This document shows, one piece after another, positions 1 through 10,533 of a stretch of DNA of 64,000 bases. The stretch covers positions 714,501 through 778,500 of the forward strand of contig JAVHJL010000002.1 in assembly GCA_036971715.1 (NCBI GenBank), in the 5' to 3' direction. The position numbers and the translations under genes were made by a program. The notes under the pieces are model-generated. The model saw only the letters and a program-made list of their open reading frames with translations. It searched no databases and was not told the origin of the DNA. This DNA comes from Arthrobotrys musiformis. Taxonomy: Eukaryota > Ascomycota > Orbiliomycetes > Orbiliales > Orbiliaceae. Within the stretch, counting starts at the first letter, position 1; every line of letters starts with the position of its first letter.

Positions 1-1326
1 GGGCGGGCTTACAAAATTCGAACAGCACATCATGCATGCATTAACATCTATCGCAACTTCGAAGCCTCGTGTTTGTTCTATCCCCGCCAGGATATCATAT
101 CATGCATGTACGGTGCCCCGCCAATCGAGTTGAACTCGGTTCATCGATGCATCTCTGGCTGGTCATTTAATTTAATTGTAATCGGTGCCGCGCCGGTCTG
201 TCGCAACGGAGTTCTCGTAAACGTTGCACGCTGTCTATTTTACTCTCTATATCCCAAAATACCCTAAAATTAGAGCTTATGGGGGAAATTATTAAGACAT
301 GAGCTTGAGCAATTCTATCCATGAATACTATATTGGTTGACGGCGTGAGCGGGGCAGCTGTTGGTCGTAAAATAACCCATATTTGTGTGTTGTAAGCTGA
401 ATTCTGGGCAAGGCAGTACACGTGCATACGTCTCGACCTCAGCTCCGTCCGCCAACAATATTGAGCGTTTGGATTGCAGCGGCTTATATTTCGGTATACT
501 CTCCAGACCATAGCCGATTAAAATACATTAAATATATCAGTACTTATCTGTGCCTAGCTATGGGTATACTCAGTAATCTAGAGGTCACTCTTGCATCAGC
601 GATCTCAGGGTATCCAAATCTGGATTGAATTCGTTGGCCAGTCAAATGTTAAATTCTGATCCAGGAGTCGCACCTACCTCCTTAGTTGAATGGGCCGCTG
701 ACGTGACTGGAGACTAGTTTGTTAATGTCTTAACAGAACGAATTTCGGTTTAGGCCCAAGGTTGATAGATTTAGTTTCCACCTGTAACCAGGTCGCGGGG
801 GCCTTCTGCAGCTTGAAGGAATGTGACTGTGACACTTACCCAAAGCTGAGTGCTATGCACATCATCATTGCGAGAAAACAAAATAAAATAAAATCAAGTT
901 TGGTTAGCCCAGCTGAATATGAAGAATCGAATCTTGTTTTTCGAGATTCGGAAATATTACATACGGAAATGCTGGAATATCCTTTCCAAATACGAATTCC
1001 GCGGGGCTGGACGCCATTCGATATTCGGAGACTAGCTACTAGAGTCGTGATACATCAGCTAACTATGCACGTGCATCGGGTCGTGTGGTAGCACTACGAC
1101 TTCAGCTCTCTCCCTTTCGAGAAATGTTTCGGGCTGGATTTATATATATATAATTTCGCTCCCATGATCTATTCAAACTTTTGATCCATTTTATATGTTT
1201 ATATATGTAATTATCAGCCTCGTAAAATATACCGAGCTCAATTAACATCGAATTCAATACGAAGGTTGAAACTTTATCGGAAAACAGGATTTTAAGGCAG
1301 TGTTGCTTTCCGAGCGAAAGGGAAAA
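1..1326. other. Intergenic, no gene recognised
   Basis: AT-rich sequence with short open frames only. The longest plus-strand one (762-1091) has no recognisable domain and no convincing codon bias. A TATATATA tract lies near 1140, about 190 bases before the start codon of the cryptochrome gene, and could be part of its promoter. Confidence 0.5.
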
Positions 1327-3084
1327 ATGCCTAATAGCGAGAAAACAGAAAAGATTCTAATATATATTGGCAAGTTCACTAAGAATTGAATTCGTCTGTG
1401 TCGACATTGATTACAAGTCGGTTTTCTAACGGAAGTTTGGGTATGTTAGTATAGTCCGCCGCGAGCTTCGCTTGACCGACAACCCAATCCTCCACCACAT
1501 CTCCGAACTTCTATCCAAAAACCGTGCCCCATTCACCCACCTTCTTCCCGTATATGTTTTCCCAGCCCGTCAGATAGAAATTTCCGGTTTCCTATCTTCC
1601 AACACTTGTAGCGACGAAAATAGCAATAATGACATCACTAATGAATCAATACCTAAAGCCTCCCCAACAGCAGAATCGCCATACCCACCAGCGCGGAGCG
1701 TAGTTGGCCGATTCCCGCGGTGTGGACCCCATCGTGCAAAATTCTGGGCAGAATCGGTATGGGATTTCAAGTCGAGCTTAGAAAGCGTTGGGAGTGGACT
1801 TGCGGTAAGAGTCGGCAGGATAGATGACGTTCTTGAATCAATCCTTGATTATTTCAAAAGCGGGAAGGGAAATCATTCCGCCGGTGTCAAGTGTGAAGTG
1901 GTTGGAGTATGGATTACGGCTGAGGAAGGTGTGGCTGAAAAAACAGATGAAAGGAATGTTTTCAGAGTGGCTGGAATGAAAGGGGTCAACGTCAGGACTT
2001 GGAAGGATGAAAAGTACCTCATTGATGAGTATGAATAGAGAGATCCCTCTGGAATATTATTCTAATCAACTGATTGGCTAATAAAGACCTTAGTCGGGAC
2101 CTCGTGTACATGACACCAAAGGAAATCCCAGATACCTTCTCCGAATTCAGAAAGACGGTAGGTCCTCTTCGGGATGCGCCGCGAAAACCTCTGCCACCAC
2201 CGGACATACTACCAGCCTTTCCAACGAGAGTTCCACCGCAGCCAAGCCCGTTTGAAGCACCCAGTACGCTCGATGGTTGGATACATGGGCTGCTCAAACC
2301 CCTAAAGGAGAACCCCGTGGCTATGACGCCGCCATCATACCCAATTGGTGCAACATCCCAACACATATATCATGGGGGCGAGGCCTATGCTCTTGAACAC
2401 TTAAAAAACCTCATAACATCAGGCGAAATAACTAACTTTAAAGATCCAAGCTATGGGGCAATATGTGGAGATCATAGCACTAAGCTTGCGGCCTGGCTAG
2501 CTCTTGGCTGTCTCACAGCCCGTCAGATCCACGAACACCTCACAAACTTCGAAAGAGGTAAAACACATCTCGGCCAATACGCTGAAGGATATGCGGAAGG
2601 CGAAAACAGAGGTACAGCTAATATCCGGCTTGAATTACTATGGCGGGACTATTTCAGACTGTGTTCCCGCAAGTACGGCTGTAAGCTCTTCAGGCTAGAA
2701 GGGTTCAAAGGTGAACTTGACCGGCAGTGGAAACACGCGGACGGTAACGAGGTAAAACAACAGGTTCAAAATTTTATAGAAGGGAAAACGGGGAACCTTA
2801 TTATTGATGCGGTACTCAGGGAGATGTACTTGACTGGTTATACATCTGATAAAGGGAGAAATATCGTGGCAAAGTATTTTTCGAAACAACTTGGAATAGA
2901 TTGGCGGATCGGGGCGGAGTGGTTCGAGTATTGTCTTGTGGATTACGATGTCAGTGAGTTCTGGGGCAATTGGCAATATTGTGCTGGGGTTGGGAATGAT
3001 CCAAGCTGGGAGGTTCCTCCTATCAGAGTAGGGGAGGTGCAAGAGGCCTATCTGAAGCAGTGGACTGGCGATGGTTTTACATAG
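1327..3084 (+). CDS. DASH-type cryptochrome/photolyase
   Basis: Flavoprotein of the photolyase/cryptochrome family, DASH subclass, which binds FAD and usually a folate antenna, repairs or senses UV damage, or acts as a blue-light receptor. Three exons: 1327-1369, 1455-2028 and 2094-3084, giving 535 aa. The first intron is GC-AG (GCAAGT donor) and joins KILIYI to VRRELRLTDNP, the usual N-terminal strand and helix. The second intron (65 nt) joins DEKYLID to RDLVYMTPKEIPD, the DASH linker. FAD-domain landmarks follow: STKLAAWLALGC, LELLWRDYFRL, and TGYTSDKGR...WRIGAEWFEY...DYDVSEFWGNWQY...GNDP. After GNDP the normally conserved R-x-FNPxKQ...YD segment is altered and shortened, and the protein ends about 26 residues later, without the WVPEL tail. 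Start is the first ATG of exon 1. Family call is strong; activity of the altered C-terminus is uncertain. Confidence 0.9.
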
Positions 3085-3595
3085 AAATAAACATACAACC
3101 TTGCTCTCTCCAAGATAAGCGTTTAAGACATATTGGGCCCCCGTACCTGGAACTAGGCGTAGATACGAGTGCATATAAACGACCCTCGAGACTACGGTTC
3201 TCGAGACTAGGGGCTCAGTTGGCCTCGAGACTAGGGCTCAGTACGATATGCGTTGTACAGCCCAAATTGTTGCAGAAAGTGTGTTGCGCTAGAACCCCTG
3301 CAGATTCTAACCAATCATATTCGTTCGCCAAATTTTCTTCGTCTTGTGCGCCGTCCACACCTTGAAAGCTTTCTCTCGACGACATTTCGTCCGCAATCAA
3401 CAACCCAGTCTTCTTACCTCGTTTCAAATGCAATCAACCTACCCACACTGTTACAGAACCCGAACATTTACACGCAAGATCCCGCGCTGACCGTAGCTTC
3501 CGACTTACCTTCTCTCTCAATCTTACGATACTAAATACACACTATTCACGTTTATTCCGTGGACAAGTAGCTGGTGTTACCCCAGATTCTTCAAG
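3085..3595. other. Intergenic between cryptochrome and BUD23, with a small direct repeat
   Basis: About 510 bases without a gene. The 10-mer CTCGAGACTA occurs three times (3185, 3200 and 3224), twice followed by GGG(G)CTCAGT. The region must hold the cryptochrome 3' end and the BUD23 promoter. The repeat could be a local duplication or a regulatory motif; I cannot tell which. Confidence 0.5.
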
Positions 3596-4484
3596 ATGTC
3601 TCGTCCAGAAGATAATCTGTATGTACTCTTCACATAACTAAAGCCCCAATGTATTCGAGATTTTGCTTACCGATCATCCATTTAGACCCCCAGATCTGTT
3701 CTACAATGAGACAGAATCTCGAAAATACACCACATCCTCCCGTATCCAGAACATCCAAGCCATCATGACCAACCGAGCTCTCGAACTCCTCGGCCTTGAA
3801 ACACCCTCGTTAATCCTCGATATCGGTTGTGGTTCTGGTCTTTCTGGCGAAATTCTCTCCGAGGCGGATCCACCCCACACATGGATAGGAATGGACATTT
3901 CGCCGTCTATGCTTGCTGTCGCCTTGGACCGAGAGGTCGACGGAGACCTGCTGTTAGGCGACATGGGGCAAGGATTGCCATTTAGAGCCGGTAGTTTCGA
4001 TGCAGCTATCAGTATATCAGCCATTCAATGGCTGTGTAACGAAGATGAGAAGGGTGTGGATCCTAAAACTCGGTTGTCGAGGTTCTTTGACAGTCTATAC
4101 GCTTGCTTGAAGAGAGACGGGAAGGCTGTTTGCCAGTTTTATCCAAGAGATGATAAGCAGCGGGATATGATCTGTTCTGCTGCAATTAAGGCGGGTTTCG
4201 GCGCAGGTTTACTCGAGGACGATCCAGAGACTAAGAACAAGAAGCTATATTTGGTACTGACAGTCGGAGGAGAGGGAAATAAGGATATTACGGGCGTGGT
4301 GAGGAATATGGACGGTGTGGATGTGTACGATGCCCGAAAGAAGCTGCTAGCTAAGGCAAAGGGCGATGCGAAACACGGCACTAAAGCATGGATCATGAAA
4401 AAGAAGGAAACGGACCGACGGAAAGGTAAAGTCGTGAAGTCGGACTCCAAATATACCGGCCGGAAGAGAGGTATCAAATTCTAG
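3596..4484 (+). CDS. BUD23: 18S rRNA (guanine-N7) methyltransferase Bud23
   Basis: SAM-dependent methyltransferase that modifies a conserved guanine in 18S rRNA during 40S maturation, working in the nucleolus/nucleus with Trm112. Two exons, 3596-3618 and 3686-4484 (67-nt intron, GTATGT donor), give 273 aa, close to the yeast length of 275. Evidence: the N-terminal PPDLFYNETESRKYTTSSRI signature, SAM-binding motif I LDIGCGSGLSGE (about residues 51-62), acidic motif GMDISPSML, and LLGDMGQGLPF followed by SISAIQWLC. The lysine/arginine-rich C-terminus ending in KYTGRKRGIKF is the Bud23 tail. The short first exon is chosen because it supplies MSRPEDNL, the normal start, in phase. It converges with the minus-strand gene at 4746 across 261 bases. 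Confidence 0.93.
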
Positions 4485-4745
4485 ATAGGCTCTAGAGCCA
4501 GACCATATTTTCTTCCCATCAATTGCTCACTACGAAGTTACGACCTGCTCGATGTTTCTACTGTACATTAGTATACCACGGCTTATAAATCACGAATCTA
4601 ATCGTTTCGATAGACCATATATTCAATTCCCCATTCAATAAGGAGACAAAATGTGCGGGTTAGTATCCCGCGACTCGAAGACTAAAGCAATAACAGACAA
4701 TCTGAGCAGGCTAGAAACCCGGCAATGTCTCCCGCGGACTGAACC

Positions 4746-7700
4746 TCAGTGAGCGGGCTCATATATGACACAAGGGTTATACTCCGTGGTCATATCCACC
4801 CTATCACTAACACCAAAGTGGCTTACCATCAGCGTGACCGAATCTCCCGTAAATCGCTGTACCATCCCAATTGGCTGCATATCATCATCCAGCAGCGTCA
4901 ATTCAACTTCGTCACCGTCTTCGATAACCCCCTTTTTAGCCCGGTTCCCATTGACTCTAAACACCCAGTTGGAAGCACGGTTTTCTTTGCACCAGAAGCA
5001 ATAAGCGAAATAACGGTCTTCCCAGCTCCCATAGGAGTCTGCAGCTAGATAACCTGAAAATTCGGGGTTGTAGATGTGATAAGGAACGTTCAATTCCAGC
5101 TATTGTCGCGTTTAGGATTATAATTAGTAAGATCATGCATTTTAAATTTTAATGGGAGAAAGTTTTGTGCTTACCCGTGGCACCCGATCAAGTACAGTGT
5201 CTACGTGAACCTCAAAAACGCACCCGTCATTGAAAGTACCTGTCCCCACGTACTCCTCAAAACCAACAGTGAATGAATCCTCATTCATACGGCTGCGTAG
5301 CTTTAGAGCATGCGCCGATGCCCTATCTTCTGCTGCTTTGCCCCTTGCATTTTTTTCTAACTCGTCTCTGTAACTTTCCCATACTTTCTCTATTTAGGAG
5401 ACTTAGGTTAGTATTTCCAATTGTTTTATGTATACGCGGGGTTTCCCAATAAAGATAGGAACTAGACGGTTAATCAGATATTCACAACATGGCGAGAGAA
5501 CTTACTAAGCCGTTTTGCCTTATCGTCCTTTCTGAAACCGTAGTACTCATCACTACCATAACCCGCCCTGCTCTTCGGTCTAAGTCTGAACTTGCAGGCG
5601 ACCTTCTTCTTTGATCCAATCATAATTTCATCGAATTTACTTGGGATGTTTTCCCAACCCGGGAACTGTCCGATAAAATCTCCAATTGGCATAACATCCC
5701 TTTGCTATCCGGCATATTCGCAACTTCGTTAGTCTTTTGGACGAGGGCTTCGAGATAAACTTTACGAGAATGCTTACGTTGATGACTCTCCAATTTTGGT
5801 ATGGTTTGACGGAAGGGCACCAAGCGGAAGGGCTGGTAAGTGAGATATTATGTTAGCATTCAAGGCAGATATGGGACCGCGATGAATAAGGGATGCACGC
5901 GAATAGGCTGAGTAGGACATCCGCAGGTTGACTTACTTGTTACATAGGATAGTATCCCCACCCTGCGCCTCCCAAGAGAGCTGGCTACTCATTTTACTCG
6001 ATTGGTTCGAAGTTTCGCTCACGTCGTTTGTTTCCCGACTATAACTCCCCGAAACAGAGAACGAGCCGTATGAGAAAGATGCCGCGGCGGACCATTTCAT
6101 TGCGTTTGCAGCCTTGGTTGAAGCTCCGGCCTCAGTAGAGGAGAATTGTTCAGATGCGAAAAGCCTTCCTCCTAGCTGCACATTTCCGGCGAAAAAATGA
6201 CCTATCTCCTCGTTAGATATAGACGGCCCGATCAAAATCAAAAACTCTGTGCTGGGGGTTGACGTCTGATGGTACCGTAGTCATGATGGAATTGAACCAA
6301 AGAAGCGGCATTGTTTACTTTCGCCAAGTCAGTAGCGCATTCCTCAGTCAATTCTAGGCCTCTTGGGTCCAAATGCAAGATCGCTCGGGGGAACTACATA
6401 TATTTATCAAGTCAGAGCTCAACTTTACAGGTTAAACATATATAGAAAGGGAGGCAAGTACGAACGTTGTAGGTAATATTCATAGACCTCGTAGAGCTTG
6501 AAGCGGAATGAGCTAGAGCTTTGCTTTCACTATCGCTAAATCCTCCTTTGACGGAAAGACTGGCGCCAAATATTCCTCCCCCACTATGTGTATTTACAAC
6601 GGCGTTAATATTAGTCATTTATTGTTCGGCCCAGTGGGTTCCTAGATATACTTACGCCGAGGCTTCGATGTCCCTTTGCGAAAAAGAGCTAGAGGCCATG
6701 CTGTCAGATAGAGTGCTTGCAGTTTCAAACACATTGACGTAAGACTCGTCGTTCGTAACAAAGATTGGGATCCTGTATTGTTGCTGTTGAATACGGCGTT
6801 CGGGGTTAGAGACAGAGTTCAAATTTTCAGAGCCAGATCTATAGGCTTCAAACCTTGACAGTGATGGAGGAGTCGGCTACGTCGAGAGAATCGATATGCC
6901 TTGCCTTTATCTTGAAGGCTGCCGTTAAAAACCAAATTAGCCTTATTAACTCTTGAAGCAGTGCCCAAATCAATTTTTTGAAATATACTAACCGGAGAAA
7001 GGAGCCCTATCGATTCTTTGGAAGCTACGGGTGCCGTTAGAGTTCTTGGAGAAGACGATTCTCTGGCCATTCAAGAAGCTAGTGTTTCTGAGCACGACTG
7101 TCCAATCCTTTTCTGCCATCGTAGCACCAGTGCTGCCCATATCAATAAATAATTAGCAAATGCACCCGGTACGTATATACTAAGTTCACTGGTTACTGGG
7201 CGATAATGTAACTTACACAACATCGCCACTCGTAAGTGCTTTAAAATTTTCATGGTTATAGGTGCTTGAAAGCTCTTTTAAAGTAGCTTTGAGTAGTTCA
7301 GGTTGGTGTTTCTATGTTCCAATAGCAGGCAGGTTAGATAATGATCATTACCGTCTCAATAAGTAGTTGTACATGTACGCCTCAGTGCGGGTACACCGAC
7401 AGCGTTACATCGAGGTAAAAGGGTAAGCTACGTAAGGAGGGGTATATACCACCAAGTCCATGTTAAAATCGCTCTCCAGGAGCTTCTTCGCGGATTCGCT
7501 AAGCTCTGTTATCCTCTTTTTTGTCTTGGGGGCCTCGAGATAGACATCGTAGACCTTCAATTCCGATGAGGATCCAGACTCTCCAGCTGTATTTTCTTCG
7601 TCGTCTTTTTTAGCTTCGTCGTCTTTTTTAGCTTCGTCTGTTTTGTCTGTTTTTTTCGGACTCGGCTTCTTTTTGTCAGGCCCCTATCACCAATTGCAAT

Positions 7701-8069
7701 GTTAGTACCGCACGATGAATCGAAAGCACCATAGATGAATAGGTAATATTTAATTACGTGTATGAGGCGTCTGTAGACGCCAAATTTGGTGCTATCAACC
7801 ATACGAGCGCCATCCTTCGTGCAAAAGGCAAGTCTCGCTCTAAACAGACGAATATCAATATATAACCCCCCCATGAGACCTGACCCGGTCTATCTCTGTA
7901 TCTCAAGAACTACTTACTTGTCCGAGTCGAGCTTTTTATCCTTGACCAAGTGGTCTCGGATTATAGATAGAGGAGAATCGTCTTTGATTTCTTCCTCTAT
8001 GCTGATACAATTTGTCAATTTCGGAGTGCCACCGGCCTCGAATATCTTGACGTTGAAAAGGGTGGTCAT
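4746..8069 (-). CDS. MACPF-domain protein A (candidate pore-forming protein)
   Basis: Fourteen exons, 8069-7918, 7839-7758, 7683-7450, 7311-7217, 7132-6993, 6918-6854, 6783-6656, 6583-6466, 6393-6276, 6201-5937, 5832-5778, 5704-5506, 5389-5175 and 5099-4746, sum to exactly 740 codons (739 aa). Residues 1-78 form a small module (MTTLFNVKIFE...LAFCTKDGARMVD...YRRLI) also found twice in protein B. A Lys/Asp/Glu linker with an 18-nt repeat follows. Residues about 300-470 are the MACPF core: Gly/Ser-rich strand GGGIFGASLSVKGGF, YNFPRA, YGHFFAGNVQLGGRL at an exon junction near residue 378 (the family's Y-G-T-H-(F/Y)...GG signature with Thr absent), then GGDT. The C-terminal 120 residues look like a beta-rich module shared with B. 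MACPF proteins form oligomeric membrane pores; pore activity here is inferred. I see no signal peptide or membrane segment. Confidence 0.8.
7598..7646 (-). repeat. In-frame 18-nt repeat in the MACPF-A linker
   Basis: Two full copies and a partial copy of an 18-nt unit (TTAGCTTCGTCGTCTTTT on the plus strand) encode (D-D/T-E-A-K-K) repeats on the minus strand. It lies in exon 3, where protein B also carries a charged repeat tract. Confidence 0.8.
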
Positions 8070-10533
8070 GGTTTGAGATCAAGACAAACCGAAAAGATAG
8101 GTTTTAGAAAGTGAAAGCTGGGTCTTGAAGAAACAGCTTTGAGGCTTGATATATATTGTGAAGGCTGAATTATTGAAAGATCTGGAAGAGGATTTTCGTC
8201 CCCTTTTATACCCCAAATTTCGAGCTTTCCTCAATGGCAATATTGCTGCTCCGAGGACAATTGCCTACAGCCTTTGCCTTTCGCAACATCTGGCTAGCTG
8301 GTATATCCCGATGAAAAAACGACAGGTCGTATTAATCAAGATAGTCAAAAATCCCGATATAAAGGGATATGCAATGCAGTTACCGGATTCGAATATAAAA
8401 CCTCCCCCTCAGCGGTTCGTAAAGTGACCAATGACACGCCGTGCAACGTGCTCAACAGCTCGAGAGCACCTGAACTTGGATATTCAATACGGTAACCGCG
8501 TTTGCTGATCGATTCATAATCCCAGTGTGATCTTGCAATTAACTCTACGTGCAGAAGGAATACGCATGGGTACATACATAAGCACCGCATGAAATGCAGG
8601 ATATTCATAAATTCAGCTCGTTGAGGACCCTTTCAGCACATTTCGCAGTAACGCTGCCCCGCACCTACATATCACGAACCAACCAATTCTAGTCTAAGGA
8701 GTTCTTCACGGTCTGAAATCTGATAAATCACGAAGCGGTATTCAGCGGGACGGGAAAATCTCCGGACGATCGCAACTTAATCCAATCATCTGCATATGCG
8801 GCCTATTTCACGATGCTAACTTTTTGTAGTAAAATCTATATTGGAGGCGGCACAAAGAAGCAAATAATGCGGGAATGGTGAACTAGACTCTGATATTTTC
8901 GCTCATTCAGGAGATCTTTGGATCTGCTAATTGTGTGATGTAGTTTTGCATGATAACGTATAACCCTGTTGTTGTATGTTGATGTTGAGCCAATGGGCAT
9001 CTATATCAATTCTGCAAGTCGGGTGGACCCCCGACTGCGAATAGTTCTATCGGAACCCGCGATTTCCTCGCTCGCTTCAGATCTCGATCAGTTAAACCGA
9101 GACCAAACGAGATCCCGAGTTCGACAGTAAGCCAATTCCGTCAACTGCATGACTAGCACTTCGACTTAGTGGGTGAGTATTCCGAGTTCACTCCCCACGT
9201 ATATTTCCTCGCCCTGCGTCCCAACCTCTTCCTGATTTACGAAGTTAGTATCTGTGCCCCGAAATCCAATTGTATCTTGGTGCTCCTCGATTGAAAAGAC
9301 CCCGCAGTCAGGAAGATGTAAATTCTAAGGTGGGGAAAGAACAGGCGACGCTTCGCAGCTATACCCGTTTCGTGGCCCTTGGCGGCTTCATTTAGTGACA
9401 GCACAATTCAACACTCACAATAACACAAGAGAGCTCTGCCCTTGCTTTGCGAATTGTAACTTGTAACTAGGAGATAAAGGCCTGAGGGGGCACTAACTCC
9501 AAATCTCTCTAAAAAGAGGGGTCGGGGGCCCTCGATATTGTATCTCTGCTTAGTTATCTTGACAAAAGTCGAAAGTTTTCGGATTTCCCTCGGGATTTTG
9601 CCTGACGCAAGTGAACCAAACTATATGGCCGAATCTCGACCACGAATATCTAATTTATGAGCACATTAATGCATTGAAACACATTTTGTGACAGAATAGT
9701 GATCTTTAGCTTAGCCGGCCGCTTTAGATTCCGGCAGAGGCTATATATGAAGGACTAGTCCGCAATTATAGGCATTCTAGATGGAAGTTTTATGTGAATT
9801 GAATACCTAGAGCATGCAACCAGCTTGCAATCCTCAGTACTTAGTTATATACGCCGCAAGTCTGAATATTGCCTTTACTCGACAATATAGAAACCGTTGG
9901 GTATTCCCCTCACATTGTTGAGAACCTCGGTCAGAATTCGAAATATCGTTCGTTTTAGAATGGAATATAGCGAATGTGTTTCAGGTGGGTATGTCGCTCT
10001 TGTTGTAGAAAAACGGGCCGTGGCAGGGATCCCCGCCAAGAGCCAGGGCCGAATTATCAAGCGTTGTGTGAATTCCACGCTTTCGATGGGAAAGCCCGAG
10101 ACAAGATGGTGATTTAAATTTACTCTTGCGAGTAAAGAACACCGTGAAGAACTAAGGAGTCGGTATACACACGTGTTTGCTAATATCCTGTGCGGTGTCA
10201 GGCCTGGAGTGAGTGCTGCACGGCCATATTAATATAACCTTGTGTTATCAGCCCCAATGCAATGATCCGCCCCTTTTCATTTGGATCAACGCAAATGATT
10301 CGCCGCTGAAAGATATATTACTCTCCACAGATTGGTATATTTGAATGTTGTATTGACCTAGGCGCGGAGGCTTCATCAATTGAATTGAGAGGGCCAAGTT
10401 CACGATTAAAGCGCTGTTGTTCTGGACCACTTTTTCTCAGCCTTTAAATTTGTTCCGGGCGCGATATCGAATGTTTGAATCCTCAATACTTCTCCCAAAA
10501 ACCAACCGATCAATTGCAATTATATAAAATATA
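8070..10533. other. Intergenic, no gene recognised
   Basis: 2.46 kb with short open frames on both strands, none with a recognisable domain or splice-consistent extension. It separates the divergently transcribed MACPF-A and GH78 genes, so it should contain both promoters. I see no transposon ends or tRNA. Confidence 0.5.

Noticed and set aside
5933..6241. Reading straight through 6202-6275 in MACPF-A (EFLILIGPSISNEEI included)
   Set aside because: The frame is open by chance. In paralogue B the same place is a clear intron, and both genes have GATAG|G(T/C)CAT acceptors that give YGHFF/FGHLF, so I treat it as intron.
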